DNA of 64,000 nt from Catellatospora tritici (lineage in GTDB: Bacteria > Actinomycetota > Actinomycetes > Mycobacteriales > Micromonosporaceae), in the NCBI RefSeq assembly GCF_019083965.1, contig NZ_JAHRCY010000001.1, positions 639,077 to 703,076 of the forward strand, given 5' to 3'. Made by a program: the position numbers and the translations under genes. Positions within the stretch are counted from its first letter, which is position 1, and each line of letters opens with the position of its first letter. The notes under the pieces are model-generated. The model was given only the letters and a program-made list of their open reading frames with translations, did no database searches and was not told the origin of the DNA. Shown here one piece after another: positions 43,904 through 53,143 of the stretch.

Positions 43904-45196
43904 TCACTCCTCCAGGAGGTCGGTGACCACTTCGGCGATGGCAGAACGCTCCGAACGGGTCAGCGTGACGTGGGCGAAGAGCGGATGACCCTTCAACGTC
44001 TCGATGACCGCCGTGACGCCGTCGTGTTTGCCGACCCGCAGGTTGTCGCGCTGCGCCACGTCGTGGGTGAGCACCACCCGCGACCCGGCGCCGATCCGCG
44101 ACAGCACCGTGAGCAGCACGCCGCGCTCCAGCGACTGCGCCTCGTCGACGATCACGAACGCGTCGTGCAGGCTGCGGCCGCGAATGTGGGTCAGCGGCAG
44201 CACCTCGAGCATGCCCCGGTGCAGCACCTCGTCGCGTACGTTGTCGTGCACCAGCGCGCCCAGGGTGTCGAACACGGCCTGCGCCCACGGCGACATCTTC
44301 TCGGCCTCGGTGCCGGGCAGGTAGCCCAGCTCCTGCCCGCCCACGGCGTACAGCGGCCGGAAGACGATCACCTTCTTGTGCTTGCCGCGCTCCATCACCT
44401 GCTCCAGGCCCGCGCACAGGGCCAGCGCCGACTTGCCCGTGCCGGCCCGGCCGCCCAGCGACACGATGCCGATGCTGTCATCCAGCAGCAGGTCCAGCGC
44501 GATGCGCTGCTCGGCCGAGCGGCCCCGCAGCCCGAACGCCTCACGGTCGCCGCGGACCAGCTTCACGGTCTTGTCGGTGTGCACCCGGCCCAGCGCCGAG
44601 CCGCGCCCGGCGTGCAGGATCAGTCCGGTGTGGACGGGCAGCCCGGAGGCCTCGTCCAGGTCGATGCCCTCACCGGCGTAGAGGGCGGTCATCTGCGCGT
44701 CCGCGAGTTCCACCTCGGCCAGCCCCGACCACGTCGGGTCCACGGCCTGGTCGTGGCGGTACTCGTCGGCCTGCAGTCCCACCGCGGCGGCCTTGACCCG
44801 CAGCGGCATGTCCTTGCTGACCAGCGTTACCAGCTCGCCCGCCTGCGCCAGCCCAAGCGCCACGGACAGGATCCGGGCGTCGTTGCTGTCGTTTCGGAAG
44901 CCGCTGGGCAGCAGCTGCGGGTCGGAGTGGTTGAGCTCCACTCGCAGCGTCCCGCCGATCTCGTTGACCGGCAGTGGCACGTCCAACCTTCCGTGGCGTA
45001 CCCGCAGGTCGTCGAGCAACCGCAGGGACTGGCGGGCGAACCAGCCGAGTTCCGGATGATGCCGCTTGCCCTCGAGTTCGGAGATGACCACGAGTGGAAG
45101 CACGACGTTGTGCTCGGCGAAGCGACGGATCGCGGCAGGGTCGGCCAGCAGCACGGAGGTGTCGAGTACGTAGGTGCGTATCGGGACATCGACCAT
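43904..45196 (-). CDS. phoH2: PIN-PhoH family ATPase (PhoH2 type)
   Basis: 430 residues. An N-terminal PIN domain ([49 protein letters not shown]) is joined to a C-terminal PhoH ATPase (Walker [26 protein letters not shown]). M. tuberculosis PhoH2 (Rv1095), of the same layout, has RNA helicase and sequence-specific RNase activity. This one is probably an RNA-processing enzyme too. It sits between two lytic transglycosylase genes on the same strand. Confidence 0.93.
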   Translation of the reverse strand: MVDVPIRTYVLDTSVLLADPAAIRRFAEHNVVLPLVVISELEGKRHHPELGWFARQSLRLLDDLRVRHGRLDVPLPVNEIGGTLRVELNHSDPQLLPSGFRNDSNDARILSVALGLAQAGELVTLVSKDMPLRVKAAAVGLQADEYRHDQAVDPTWSGLAEVELADAQMTALYAGEGIDLDEASGLPVHTGLILHAGRGSALGRVHTDKTVKLVRGDREAFGLRGRSAEQRIALDLLLDDSIGIVSLGGRAGTGKSALALCAGLEQVMERGKHKKVIVFRPLYAVGGQELGYLPGTEAEKMSPWAQAVFDTLGALVHDNVRDEVLHRGMLEVLPLTHIRGRSLHDAFVIVDEAQSLERGVLLTVLSRIGAGSRVVLTHDVAQRDNLRVGKHDGVTAVIETLKGHPLFAHVTLTRSERSAIAEVVTDLLEE

Positions 45197-45256
45197 GACT
45201 CACGCTAACCGCCGGAAGGCCGTTTGGCCAGCATGTTGGCGCTGATCAGCCACTTA

Positions 45257-45300
45257 CCACCACCGATACGAGCTACTTTCGCGTCCCGTACCGGTGGTGG
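45257..45300. terminator. Hairpin downstream of the second transglycosylase gene
   Basis: CCACCACCG (45257-45265) pairs with CGGTGGTGG (45292-45300), with further partial pairing inside (ATACG / CGTAC). It lies 16 bp past the stop at 45316 on the minus strand and before phoH, so it likely ends that transcript. Confidence 0.6.
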
Positions 45301-45315
45301 CAGGCAGTATTCGGC

Positions 45316-46020
45316 TCAGTACCAGTTGTTGTTCTGGAAGTGGGACCACGCACCCGACGGGGTCTTGTAACGATTCTTGATGTAGTCCAGGCCCCACTTG
45401 ATCTGCGTGGCGGCGTTGGTCTTCCAGTCGTCGCCGAACTTGGCCATCTTGCTGCCGGGCAGCGCCTGCGGGATGCCGTACGCGCCGGAGCCCTTGTTCT
45501 CGGCCCGCGCGTTCCACCCGCTCTCGTGGTTCCACAGCTGCACCAGCGGCGGCATCTGGCTGTACGCGAAGCCGAAGCTCGGCAGCAGTTTGCAGGCGGT
45601 GAGCTGGTTGCCCGTGTACGCCTTGCACGACGATGGCGTCGCCGAGGTCGGCTTCGGCGTCGACGCCTTGGGCGTCGGCTTCGGGGTGCTGCGCTTGACG
45701 GTGGGCGTCGGCTTCGACGGGCCGGACCGGGTCACCGCCGGGGCGCTCTGCAGCACCCGGGGCGACGGTGTGACGGTGGGCGTGGGGCTCGCGGTCAGGC
45801 TCGGCGTGGGCGCGAGGCCGCGCTCGAAGTCGCGGCTGTACTGCTGCGCCGCCGCGTCGCGGGAGGCCAGGTCGACCGTGGTGGTGTCGTCGGCGGCCAG
45901 TCGGTAGCCGCCGAAGCCGAGCAGGGCGGCGCAGAGCGCACCGATGGCGATCTTTCGCGAATGGACCATGAACGGCTCGCGACGGCGATGGCTGGCGAAC
46001 GGGGTACGGGGTGTCGACAC
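45316..46020 (-). CDS. Lytic transglycosylase-like cell-wall protein (copy 2)
   Basis: 234 residues; GTG 46020 with GAAGGGA upstream is preferred, though ATG 45969 (MVHSRKIAIGALCAAL) is possible. A membrane helix is followed by a Thr/Pro/Lys-rich linker (SKPTPTVKRSTPKPTPKAST) in place of the coiled coil of copy 1. The C-terminal domain is very close to copy 1 (NHESGWNARAENKGSGAYGIPQALPGSKMAKFGDDW, end NNNWY). Likely a peptidoglycan-active surface protein. Confidence 0.85.
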   Translation of the reverse strand: MSTPRTPFASHRRREPFMVHSRKIAIGALCAALLGFGGYRLAADDTTTVDLASRDAAAQQYSRDFERGLAPTPSLTASPTPTVTPSPRVLQSAPAVTRSGPSKPTPTVKRSTPKPTPKASTPKPTSATPSSCKAYTGNQLTACKLLPSFGFAYSQMPPLVQLWNHESGWNARAENKGSGAYGIPQALPGSKMAKFGDDWKTNAATQIKWGLDYIKNRYKTPSGAWSHFQNNNWY

Positions 46021-46260
46021 GAGTCGGTCCCTTCGTCGGGGGTTCCGCGCCCAAAAGGAGGGGGAGGGCGCCGGGGGCAGCGCTTCCGCCGGGGGAGGCA
46101 AATGCGCTGGTCGCAGACCTTGCCGAAGGAATCAGAGCGCTGACAAGCTCGTCACGCCGTTCGTGAAACTCGTCACATTCTCAACAGGAATGCAGGTCAG
46201 CACGTGACACGAATCGGACAACAACTATCTGTTACCCGACCGTGACAGTGACCTGACTCA
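46021..46260. other. Leader/promoter region of the second transglycosylase gene
   Basis: 240 bp without a gene. It has an AT-richer patch (about 46140-46235, including CAACAACTATCTGTTACCC) suited to a promoter and a GC-rich leader next to the start. A c-di-AMP (ydaO) riboswitch was considered, since these control wall hydrolases in actinomycetes, but no convincing fold was found by eye. Confidence 0.4.
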
Positions 46261-47031
46261 TCAAGCACCGAAGCGGCGCTGGCGGCCCGCGTACGCCCGC
46301 AGCGCGCGCAGGAAGTCGACGTGCCGGAAGTCCGGCCAGTTGAGTTCGCAGAAGTAGAACTCCGAGTGCGCCGACTGCCACAGCAGGAAGCCGGACAGCC
46401 GCTGCTCGCCGCTGGTCCGGATGATCAGGTCCGGGTCGGGTTGGCCCCGGGTGTAGAGGTGCTCGGCGATGTGCTCCACGTCGATCAGCTCGGCCACCTC
46501 TTCGATGGTGGCCCCCGCCTTGGCGTGCTCCTGCAGCAGCGAGCGCACCGCGTCGGCGATCTCCCGGCGCCCGGTGTAGCCGACCGCGATGTTGACGAAC
46601 GCGCCGCCCTGGCGGCCGCCGGTGCGGTTCTCGGCCGCCTTCAGCGCCGCCGCGGTGTCGGCGGGCAGCAGGTCCAGCGCACCGACCATACGCAGCTGCC
46701 AGGGGTTGCCGTCCTCGGCCAGCTCGGTGACCAGGTCCACGATGATCTGCAGCAGCGGATCCAGCTCGGCGGCGGGGCGGCGCAGATTGTCGGTGGCCAG
46801 CAGGTACAGCGTGACGTGCGCGATGTCGGCCTCGTCACACCAGCGCAGCAGTTCCTTGATCCGCGCGGCGCCGACCCGGTGGCCGTCGTTGGGGTCGACG
46901 TAGCCCATGTCGCGCGCCCAGCGACGGTTGCCGTCGCACATGACGCCGACATGGCGGGGCCGGGGCTTGCCCGCCAGCAGGGACGTCAGGCGGCGTTCGT
47001 ACACCGAGTAGACGAGATCGCGCAGTTTCAT
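46261..47031 (-). CDS. uppS: Cis-prenyltransferase (short-chain Z-isoprenyl/undecaprenyl diphosphate synthase family)
   Basis: 256 residues. Signature regions HVGVMCDGNRRWARDMG (substrate P-loop with Asp), TLYLLATDNLRRPA, and RTSGEQRLSGFLLWQSAHSEFYF are complete. It adds isoprene units in cis to an allylic diphosphate for lipid carriers. The neighbourhood (near phoH2) corresponds to Rv1086 of M. tuberculosis, a Z,E-farnesyl diphosphate synthase, so the product may be short-chain. Chain length cannot be read from the sequence here. Confidence 0.9.
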   Translation of the reverse strand: MKLRDLVYSVYERRLTSLLAGKPRPRHVGVMCDGNRRWARDMGYVDPNDGHRVGAARIKELLRWCDEADIAHVTLYLLATDNLRRPAAELDPLLQIIVDLVTELAEDGNPWQLRMVGALDLLPADTAAALKAAENRTGGRQGGAFVNIAVGYTGRREIADAVRSLLQEHAKAGATIEEVAELIDVEHIAEHLYTRGQPDPDLIIRTSGEQRLSGFLLWQSAHSEFYFCELNWPDFRHVDFLRALRAYAGRQRRFGA

Positions 47032-47060
47032 CCTGGGCAGCCTAACGCCGCCGAAGCTGG

Positions 47061-47516
47061 TCAGCGCGGCTGCCAGGCATCGGGGACCGTGGTCAGATCT
47101 CGGACGGCCTCGGGCAGCTGGCCGGTGACCGCCTGGGCGAGGGTGACCTCGTCCACCACGCTGCGTACGGCGGCACGGACCGCGACCCAGACCAGCGGCA
47201 GGTGCAGCGAGGTCCCGGTGTAGCTGGTCTGCTCCGGGCGGTGCCCTCGTACGCCCGCGAGCGGGCCGTCGACGGCGCGCAGCACCATGCCGATGGTGAT
47301 CTCGGTGGGTGGCAGGGTCAGGCAGTAGCCGCCGTCGGCGCCGCGCACGGCGTGGATGACGCCGCTGCGGCGCAGATCGGCGAGGACCGCCTCCAGGAAC
47401 TTGCGGGGCAGGCCCTGGGCGTCCGCGAGGGCCTGGGCCGAGATGGTGGCGGGGTACGCGTTGGCAAGCTCAAGGGTCGCCCTGACCGCGTAGTCGCCTC
47501 GCGCCGAGATCTGCAC
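47061..47516 (-). CDS. Rrf2 family regulator without Fe-S cysteine cluster
   Basis: 151 residues, GTG start. The winged HTH reads MQISARGDYAVRATLELA, SAQALADAQGLPRKFLEAVLADLRRSGVIHAVRGADGGYCLT, which is typical Rrf2. The three clustered cysteines that hold the Fe-S centre in IscR/NsrR (around residues 90-110) are absent; only one Cys is present, in GGYCLTL. It would sense something other than Fe-S status, as CymR-type members do. Target unknown. Confidence 0.85.
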   Translation of the reverse strand: MQISARGDYAVRATLELANAYPATISAQALADAQGLPRKFLEAVLADLRRSGVIHAVRGADGGYCLTLPPTEITIGMVLRAVDGPLAGVRGHRPEQTSYTGTSLHLPLVWVAVRAAVRSVVDEVTLAQAVTGQLPEAVRDLTTVPDAWQPR

Positions 47517-47599
47517 GCTCCCATCATGCCCGCAGGCCCGCCGACGATGTCAGCGGGCCTGCGGGATGTGAACTGTTGTTGCCGAAATATGAACGGAAA

Positions 47600-49435
47600 C
47601 TACTCCGTGACCCCGAGGCGGGCCTTGAGCGCGTCCAGCTCCGCCCACAGCACGCCGGGCAGCTTGTCGCCGAACTTCTCGAACCACTCGGTGATCTGCG
47701 GGATCTCCTGCCGCCACTCCTCGGCGCGGACCTCCAGGGCCAGCTCGACGTCGGCGACGGGCTGGGCCAGACCGACCAGGTCCAGGTCCTCCGCCCGGGG
47801 CACGAAGCCGACCGGGGTCTCGACCGCGCCGCCCTCACCCTCCAGCCGGTCCACGACCCACTTGAGCACCCGCGAGTTCTCGCCGAATCCGGGCCACAGG
47901 AACCGGCCGTCGTCACCGCGGCGGAACCAGTTGACGTAGAAGATGCCGGGCAGCTTGTCGGCGTTGCCGTCGGCGCCCTTGCCCATCGCGATCCAGTGCC
48001 GGAAGTAGTCGCCGGCGTGGTAGCCGATGAACGGCAGCATCGCCATCGGGTCGCGCCGGACCACGCCGACCTGGCCGACCGCGGCGGCGGTGGTCTCGCT
48101 GGACAGGGTGGCGCCCTGGAACACGCCGTGCACCCAGTCGCGGGCCTGGCTGACCAGCGGAATCGTGGTCTTGCGGCGGCCGCCGAACAGGATCGCCGAG
48201 ATCGGCACACCGTTGGGGTCGTCGTACTCCGGGGCCAGGATCGGGCACTGGGTGATCGGGGTGCAGAACCGCGAGTTCGGGTGGCTGGAGACCTGCTCGG
48301 AGTCCGGGGTCCAGTCGTTGCCGTGCCAGTCGGTCAGGTGGGCCGGGGGCTCACCCATGCCCTCCCACCAGATGTCGCCGTCGTCGGTGCGGGCGACGTT
48401 GGTGAACAGCGAGTTGCCCGAGGCGAGCGTACGCATCGCGTTGGGGTTGGTCTTCCAGTCGGTGCCGGGGGCGACGCCGAACAGGCCGTACTCGGGGTTG
48501 ACGGCGTACAGGCGGCCGTCCTCACCGAAGCGCATCCAGGCGATGTCGTCGCCCAGGGTCTCGACCTTCCAACCCGGGATGGTCGGCTCCAGCATGGCCA
48601 GGTTGGTCTTGCCGCACGCCGACGGGAACGCGGCCGCGATGTAGTGCACCTTGCCGGCCGGGTTGGTCAGCTTGAGGATCAGCATGTGCTCGGCGAGCCA
48701 GCCCTCGTCGCGACCCATCACGCTGGCGATGCGCAGCGAGTAGCACTTCTTGCCCAGCAGCGAGTTGCCGCCGTAGCCCGAGCCGAACGACCAGATCTCC
48801 CGGGTCTCCGGGAAGTGCGAGATGTACTTGGTGGGCGAGCACGGCCACGCCGTGTCGGCCTGGCCCGGCTCCAGCGGGGCGCCGACGGAGTGCAGCGCGG
48901 GCACGAACTCGGCGTCGGAGCCCATGGCCTCCAGCACCTGGCTGCCCATCCGGGTCATGATCCGCATGCTGGCGACCACGTACGCCGAGTCGGTGAGCTC
49001 GACGCCGAACATCGGGTTCGCCGCGTTGAGCGGGCCCATGCAGAACGGGATGACGTACATGGTCCGGCCGCGCATGCAGCCGCGGTACAGCTCGGTCATG
49101 AGCTGCTTCATCTCGGCCGGGGCCATCCAGTTGTTGGTCGGGCCGGCGTCGGCCTCGTCAACCGAGCAGATGAAGGTGCGCTCCTCGACCCGTGCGACGT
49201 CGGACGGGTCGGTGCGGGCCCAGAACGAGTTCGGACGCTTCACCGGGTCGAGCGGCGTGAGGCTGCCCGCGGCGACGAGTTCGCCGGTGAGCTGCTTCCA
49301 CTCGGCCTCGGAACCGTCGACCCACACGACGCGGTCGGGGGTGGTGAGCTCGGCGACCTGGCGCACCCAGGCGATGAGCTTCGCGTGCTCGGTCGGATGC
49401 TGGTCTAGCCCTGCGATGACTGCCGGCGCGGTCAT
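47600..49435 (-). CDS. pckG: Phosphoenolpyruvate carboxykinase (GTP)
   Basis: 611 residues; ATG 49435 with AGGAGA upstream (an upstream in-frame extension is not family-like). It makes PEP from oxaloacetate and GTP. The P-loop with reactive Cys is [14 protein letters not shown]; other motifs are [23 protein letters not shown] and [12 protein letters not shown]. Together with glpX it supports gluconeogenesis. 403 bp of regulatory space precede it. Confidence 0.96.
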   Translation of the reverse strand: MTAPAVIAGLDQHPTEHAKLIAWVRQVAELTTPDRVVWVDGSEAEWKQLTGELVAAGSLTPLDPVKRPNSFWARTDPSDVARVEERTFICSVDEADAGPTNNWMAPAEMKQLMTELYRGCMRGRTMYVIPFCMGPLNAANPMFGVELTDSAYVVASMRIMTRMGSQVLEAMGSDAEFVPALHSVGAPLEPGQADTAWPCSPTKYISHFPETREIWSFGSGYGGNSLLGKKCYSLRIASVMGRDEGWLAEHMLILKLTNPAGKVHYIAAAFPSACGKTNLAMLEPTIPGWKVETLGDDIAWMRFGEDGRLYAVNPEYGLFGVAPGTDWKTNPNAMRTLASGNSLFTNVARTDDGDIWWEGMGEPPAHLTDWHGNDWTPDSEQVSSHPNSRFCTPITQCPILAPEYDDPNGVPISAILFGGRRKTTIPLVSQARDWVHGVFQGATLSSETTAAAVGQVGVVRRDPMAMLPFIGYHAGDYFRHWIAMGKGADGNADKLPGIFYVNWFRRGDDGRFLWPGFGENSRVLKWVVDRLEGEGGAVETPVGFVPRAEDLDLVGLAQPVADVELALEVRAEEWRQEIPQITEWFEKFGDKLPGVLWAELDALKARLGVTE

Positions 49436-49838
49436 GGAAGTTCTCCTCGTGGTCGTCTTTGACCGACGGATACGACAGAGGAACGGCCGCTGGCCGCCTG
49501 TCGTCCGGGATGTGGGCTCAGCGTAAGCCCGGTCAGGGGCCAAAAGCCCGCTCCAGCTTGTGAATAACTGCACAAGCCTCGGTGCGACTGCACTCTCACG
49601 CACGGTTCTTCGGTGAACCGCGCACGATTCCGCAAAACCTTTCCTGCGTCCCATGTGTCACGGTCGCCCCTCCCGGCCGGGCGACCGCTGAAAATCACAC
49701 GGCACATACCCGTCACCAGACGCTCGCGAACCTGGTTAACCGACTTCATCACGGTTTTGGCATATTCCGCAAATCGGGTGATTGGTCTAACGTCCGTAGC
49801 AGCCGGACGAAACTCGGACATTCCCCCCGGAGGCGGCC
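49436..49838. other. Divergent promoter region between pckG and the ECF fusion gene
   Basis: 403 bp without a gene. Two hairpins are seen: CGGTTC-TTCGGT-GAACCG near 49598-49615 and GGTCGCCC / GGGCGACC near 49662-49686. The region is AT-richer than its surroundings around 49555-49640 and 49735-49800 (for example TTGGCATATTCCGC), which fits promoters for both genes. No specific sigma-factor consensus could be assigned. Confidence 0.5.
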
Positions 49839-52562
49839 GTGACCACCGCGTACGACCCTGCCCTGGATCGACTCGATCCAACCAGCGACCACCACCTGAT
49901 CGCCCTGGTGCGAGGGGGTGACACCGGCGCCTACGGACTGCTCTACCGGCGCCATTACGACAGCGCCCGGCGCCTGGCCCGGGTGCTGTCCCCCGACACC
50001 GCCGAAACGGACGACCTCATCGCCGAGACGTTCGCCAAGGTGCTGGCCGCCCTGCGCGAAGGCGGTGGCCCGGACAGCGCGTTCCGCGCCTACCTGCTGA
50101 CCACCATGCGGCACACCCGCTACGACCGAGCCCGCCGCGAGCGCCGCGTCGAGCTGACCGACGACCTCACCCGGTACGAGACCGCGCAGCCGATCGACGA
50201 CCCCACCATCTCCCGCCTGGAGACCTCGTACGCGGCGCGCGCCTTCGCGCGGCTGCCCGAGCGGTGGCGCGCCGTGCTGTGGCACACCGAGGTCGAGGGC
50301 GAGAGCCCGGCCCAGGTGGCGCCGATCATGGGCCTGACCCCGAACGGGGTGGCCGCGCTGGCCTACCGGGCCCGCGAACGGCTGCGCCAGATGTACCTGC
50401 AGGAGCACATCGCCACCACCGGCAACCCGCGCTGCCACTGGACCGGCTCGCACCTGGCCGGATACGTCCGGGCCGCGCTGGCCCGCCGCGACCGGGCCAA
50501 GGTCGACGAACACCTGACCGGCTGCGCCGAGTGCCGCCGACTGCACCGCGAGCTGACGGAGGAGAACAGCGGCCTTCGGGGGGTGTTAGCGCCCGTGCTG
50601 CTCGGCGCCGCGGCGGCGGGCTATCTGGCCGGCGCCACCCGACCTGCCCGCATGCCCAGGACGCTGCCCGGCCGGATAGCCGCCGGGCTGCAGGACCGGG
50701 GCCGCGCACTGCGCACCCGCTGGGCCGCCGCGGTCGCCGCGCCGGTCGCCGCCTGGTGGTGGCTGGCCGGGCTGCCCCGGCGGCTGGTCGCCCGGTTCGG
50801 CGCGGCGGGGGTGGTCGCGGGCGCCGGGGTGGCGGTCGCGGCGCTCGCCGGGGTGCTGGTGTTCGCCCTGATGACAGCGATGCCGGTGCCGGTGCGGCGG
50901 CCTCAGGCCATACCCGTGCCTGCTCCGGCCGGTCCCGCGTCCACCGGTGGCGCGCCCGCGACCGCGCCCGGCCCGACGCCAACCGGGCTGTCGGCCACCG
51001 CCCGCAGCCAGGCGCCACGGCCCTCGCCGACCCGCGCGGCGACCTCGCCGCCAGGCGCGGTCGAGCCCGTGGTGCCCGCCCCGGCGGTGCCGCCCGCCGA
51101 GTCCGACCCGGCGGCGGCAGACCTGGTCGCGGGCGGCAAGGGCACGCTGCCCATTCCCGTCCGCGCCCCCGGCCCGCCCGAGCGGACCACCGGCATGGAC
51201 GGGTCGGGCAGCGGGCCCGCGCCCGACCGCGCCGAGCAGGGCACCGGCATCCCGGTGGCCGCGCCGCGCGGGCCCGTCATTGCCGCGCCGCGCGGGCCCG
51301 TCACTGCCGCGCCGCGCGGGCCCGTCACTGCCGCGCCGGTCGGGCTGGCGGCCGCCGCGGTACGGCTGGAGGTGACGCTCCCGGTCGGCGTGCACCTGAT
51401 CGGCGCCGACGGCGGCGACGGCTGGCGCTGCGAGACCACCACCGGGGGCGCCGCCTGCGGGCATGGCGCGCTGCGCCCGGGGCAGCTGTCCACGGTGCGG
51501 CTGCCGGTCGAGGTGGACAAGACCGTCAGCGGGTTCCAGCCGGTGGCCACCGCGGTCGACTTCGGCGGGCGGCGGCGCGCCGCCGCGTTTCGGGTGCCGG
51601 TGGCCCCCGCGGGCATGCGCGCCGGGTACGCCGCCAGCGGCCGGGTCGACGTGGCGCTCGCGGGCAACACGCTGCTGTCGTGCAGCCCGCGCCCGCAGTG
51701 CTTCCAGTCCGACGACAACAACCTGCTGTCGATGCTGCCGCTGCTGCCCGGCGCGGCCGAACCCCAGGCACCGGACGGGCTGTTCGACAAGGGCGGCCCG
51801 AAGGGCCCCGACGGGCGGATCAGCGCCCTGGCCGGAGCGAAGGCCGCCGCCGGGGCCCGGTTGATCCTGCCCAAGGGCGCCCAGGTGCGCTGGGCGGGCC
51901 TGGTCGTGGCCACCTCGTCCGACCAGTTCCCGCAGACCGTCGCGCTGCACGGGCCGAGCGGACGCTGGCACCCCGTCGAGGTGCGGTTCGGGCACGGCCA
52001 GACCAGCCCGTCGCTGACCCAGGGCTTCGCCGACGTCACCGACCTGGTCCGCACCGGTGGCGACTGGTGGCTGGCCGCCCCCGCCGACGAGCTGCCCCAC
52101 GGCAGCGGGCAGTACGCGGGCTGGAGTCTGGCCGTGGTCTACGCCCAGGACCGCGCCCCGCGCGCCGAGGCCGCCGTCTACCTCGGCCCACGCACCGGCC
52201 ACGGCGACGACGACGCCACCGTGGCCCTCGGGCCGGGCGGGCAGGTCAAGGTCGGCCTGGCCCTGTGGGACGGCGACCTGAACATGGCCGGCGATTCGCT
52301 GTACATCGGGGACAGCCAGGTCGGGGTGGCGGGCAACCTCGCCGGGGGGCGCAACAGCAGCGCCGCGGCGCTGGCCTGCCGGGCCGACCCGGGGCGGTGC
52401 ACCTGGCGTACGCCCGGCGTGGACGTGCTCTGGCTGGGCGCCCAGGCCGCGCCGGGCAGCGCCGCCCGCCTGCGCACGGGCCGCGATCCGCTGGAGGTCG
52501 GGTTGTTCGCGGTCGTCACCGGTGCCGCGCAGGCCGACGACCACGACGCCGCCGCCCGGTAA
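49839..52562 (+). CDS. ECF sigma factor fused to zinc-finger anti-sigma, transmembrane and extracellular domains
   Basis: 907 residues. Sigma regions 2 and 4 occupy about 15-185 (ARVLSPDTAETDDLIAETFAKVL; VAPIMGLTPNGVAALAYRARERLRQMY). A ZAS-type zinc finger H225-x3-C229-x2-C232 follows (KVDEHLTGCAECRRLHREL). One transmembrane helix spans about 321-347. Then comes a Pro/Ala-rich linker with three AAPRGPV repeats (about 478-500) and a beta-rich outside domain of about 400 residues with CxxC-like cysteine pairs. Sigma factors carrying their own anti-sigma are known (for example SCO4117-type ECFs). GtrA genes follow directly. Confidence 0.88.
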   Translation: MTTAYDPALDRLDPTSDHHLIALVRGGDTGAYGLLYRRHYDSARRLARVLSPDTAETDDLIAETFAKVLAALREGGGPDSAFRAYLLTTMRHTRYDRARRERRVELTDDLTRYETAQPIDDPTISRLETSYAARAFARLPERWRAVLWHTEVEGESPAQVAPIMGLTPNGVAALAYRARERLRQMYLQEHIATTGNPRCHWTGSHLAGYVRAALARRDRAKVDEHLTGCAECRRLHRELTEENSGLRGVLAPVLLGAAAAGYLAGATRPARMPRTLPGRIAAGLQDRGRALRTRWAAAVAAPVAAWWWLAGLPRRLVARFGAAGVVAGAGVAVAALAGVLVFALMTAMPVPVRRPQAIPVPAPAGPASTGGAPATAPGPTPTGLSATARSQAPRPSPTRAATSPPGAVEPVVPAPAVPPAESDPAAADLVAGGKGTLPIPVRAPGPPERTTGMDGSGSGPAPDRAEQGTGIPVAAPRGPVIAAPRGPVTAAPRGPVTAAPVGLAAAAVRLEVTLPVGVHLIGADGGDGWRCETTTGGAACGHGALRPGQLSTVRLPVEVDKTVSGFQPVATAVDFGGRRRAAAFRVPVAPAGMRAGYAASGRVDVALAGNTLLSCSPRPQCFQSDDNNLLSMLPLLPGAAEPQAPDGLFDKGGPKGPDGRISALAGAKAAAGARLILPKGAQVRWAGLVVATSSDQFPQTVALHGPSGRWHPVEVRFGHGQTSPSLTQGFADVTDLVRTGGDWWLAAPADELPHGSGQYAGWSLAVVYAQDRAPRAEAAVYLGPRTGHGDDDATVALGPGGQVKVGLALWDGDLNMAGDSLYIGDSQVGVAGNLAGGRNSSAAALACRADPGRCTWRTPGVDVLWLGAQAAPGSAARLRTGRDPLEVGLFAVVTGAAQADDHDAAAR
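51255..51340. repeat. Intragenic tandem repeat encoding AAPRGPV units
   Basis: About 27-bp units (GCCGCGCCGCGCGGGCCCGT and a short tail) are repeated three times and partly a fourth within the linker of the sigma fusion gene. Near-identity at third positions indicates recent expansion. Confidence 0.8.
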
Positions 52563-52571
52563 GCTCGGCAC

Positions 52572-53081
52572 GTGACCCCTGAACCAGCCGCCGGGCTCCT
52601 CCCCCGGCTCATCGACCGCTTCCGACACCTGCTGCGGGAGCTGGGCAAGTTCGGCGTAGTCGGCGGACTGGCCTTCCTCGTCGACCTGGCGGTGTTCAAC
52701 CTGCTGCTGGAGCCCGCCGGCTGGCTGGCCGCGAACGTCGCCTCGATGACGATCGCGGCCACCGCGGCGTTCCTGGGCAACCGCTACTGGACCTGGCGCG
52801 ACCGGGAGAGCTCCAGCCTCCCCCGCGAGTACGCCCTCTACTTCTTCTTCAACGCGGTCGGGCTCGGCATCACCCTGGCGGTGCTGTGGTTCAGCCACGA
52901 GGTCCTCGGCGGCGTCTGGCCGGAGATCTTCCACACCCGGCTGGCCGACAACGTCTCGAAGATGCTGATCGGCAACGCGATCGCGACCGTGTTCCGCTTC
53001 TGGGCGTACCGGCGTTTCGTGTTCACCGGCCCACGGGTCGAGCTGCCCCAGCCCGCTCCGGCGCAGGCTTCCGCAAGGTGA
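52572..53081 (+). CDS. GtrA family membrane protein (copy 1)
   Basis: 169 residues, GTG start 9 bp after the sigma fusion stop. Four transmembrane segments; GtrA pattern FGVVGGLAFLVDLAVFNLLL, ASMTIAATAAFLGNRYWTWRDRE, RFWAYRRFVF. GtrA proteins are thought to help flip or place polyprenyl-linked sugars for cell-surface glycans. Being so close to the sigma gene, it is likely in its operon. Confidence 0.88.
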   Translation: MTPEPAAGLLPRLIDRFRHLLRELGKFGVVGGLAFLVDLAVFNLLLEPAGWLAANVASMTIAATAAFLGNRYWTWRDRESSSLPREYALYFFFNAVGLGITLAVLWFSHEVLGGVWPEIFHTRLADNVSKMLIGNAIATVFRFWAYRRFVFTGPRVELPQPAPAQASAR

Positions 53082-53143
53082 GATGGCACGCATCCGGGGT
53101 TGCGGAACCTGTCGTCCTGATTCTTCTCGCGTAAAGTGACCGA

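Noticed and set aside
46021-46260. c-di-AMP (ydaO) riboswitch upstream of the second transglycosylase gene
   Set aside because: The context is right, since wall hydrolases are known targets, but I could not lay out the conserved pairing and core motifs.
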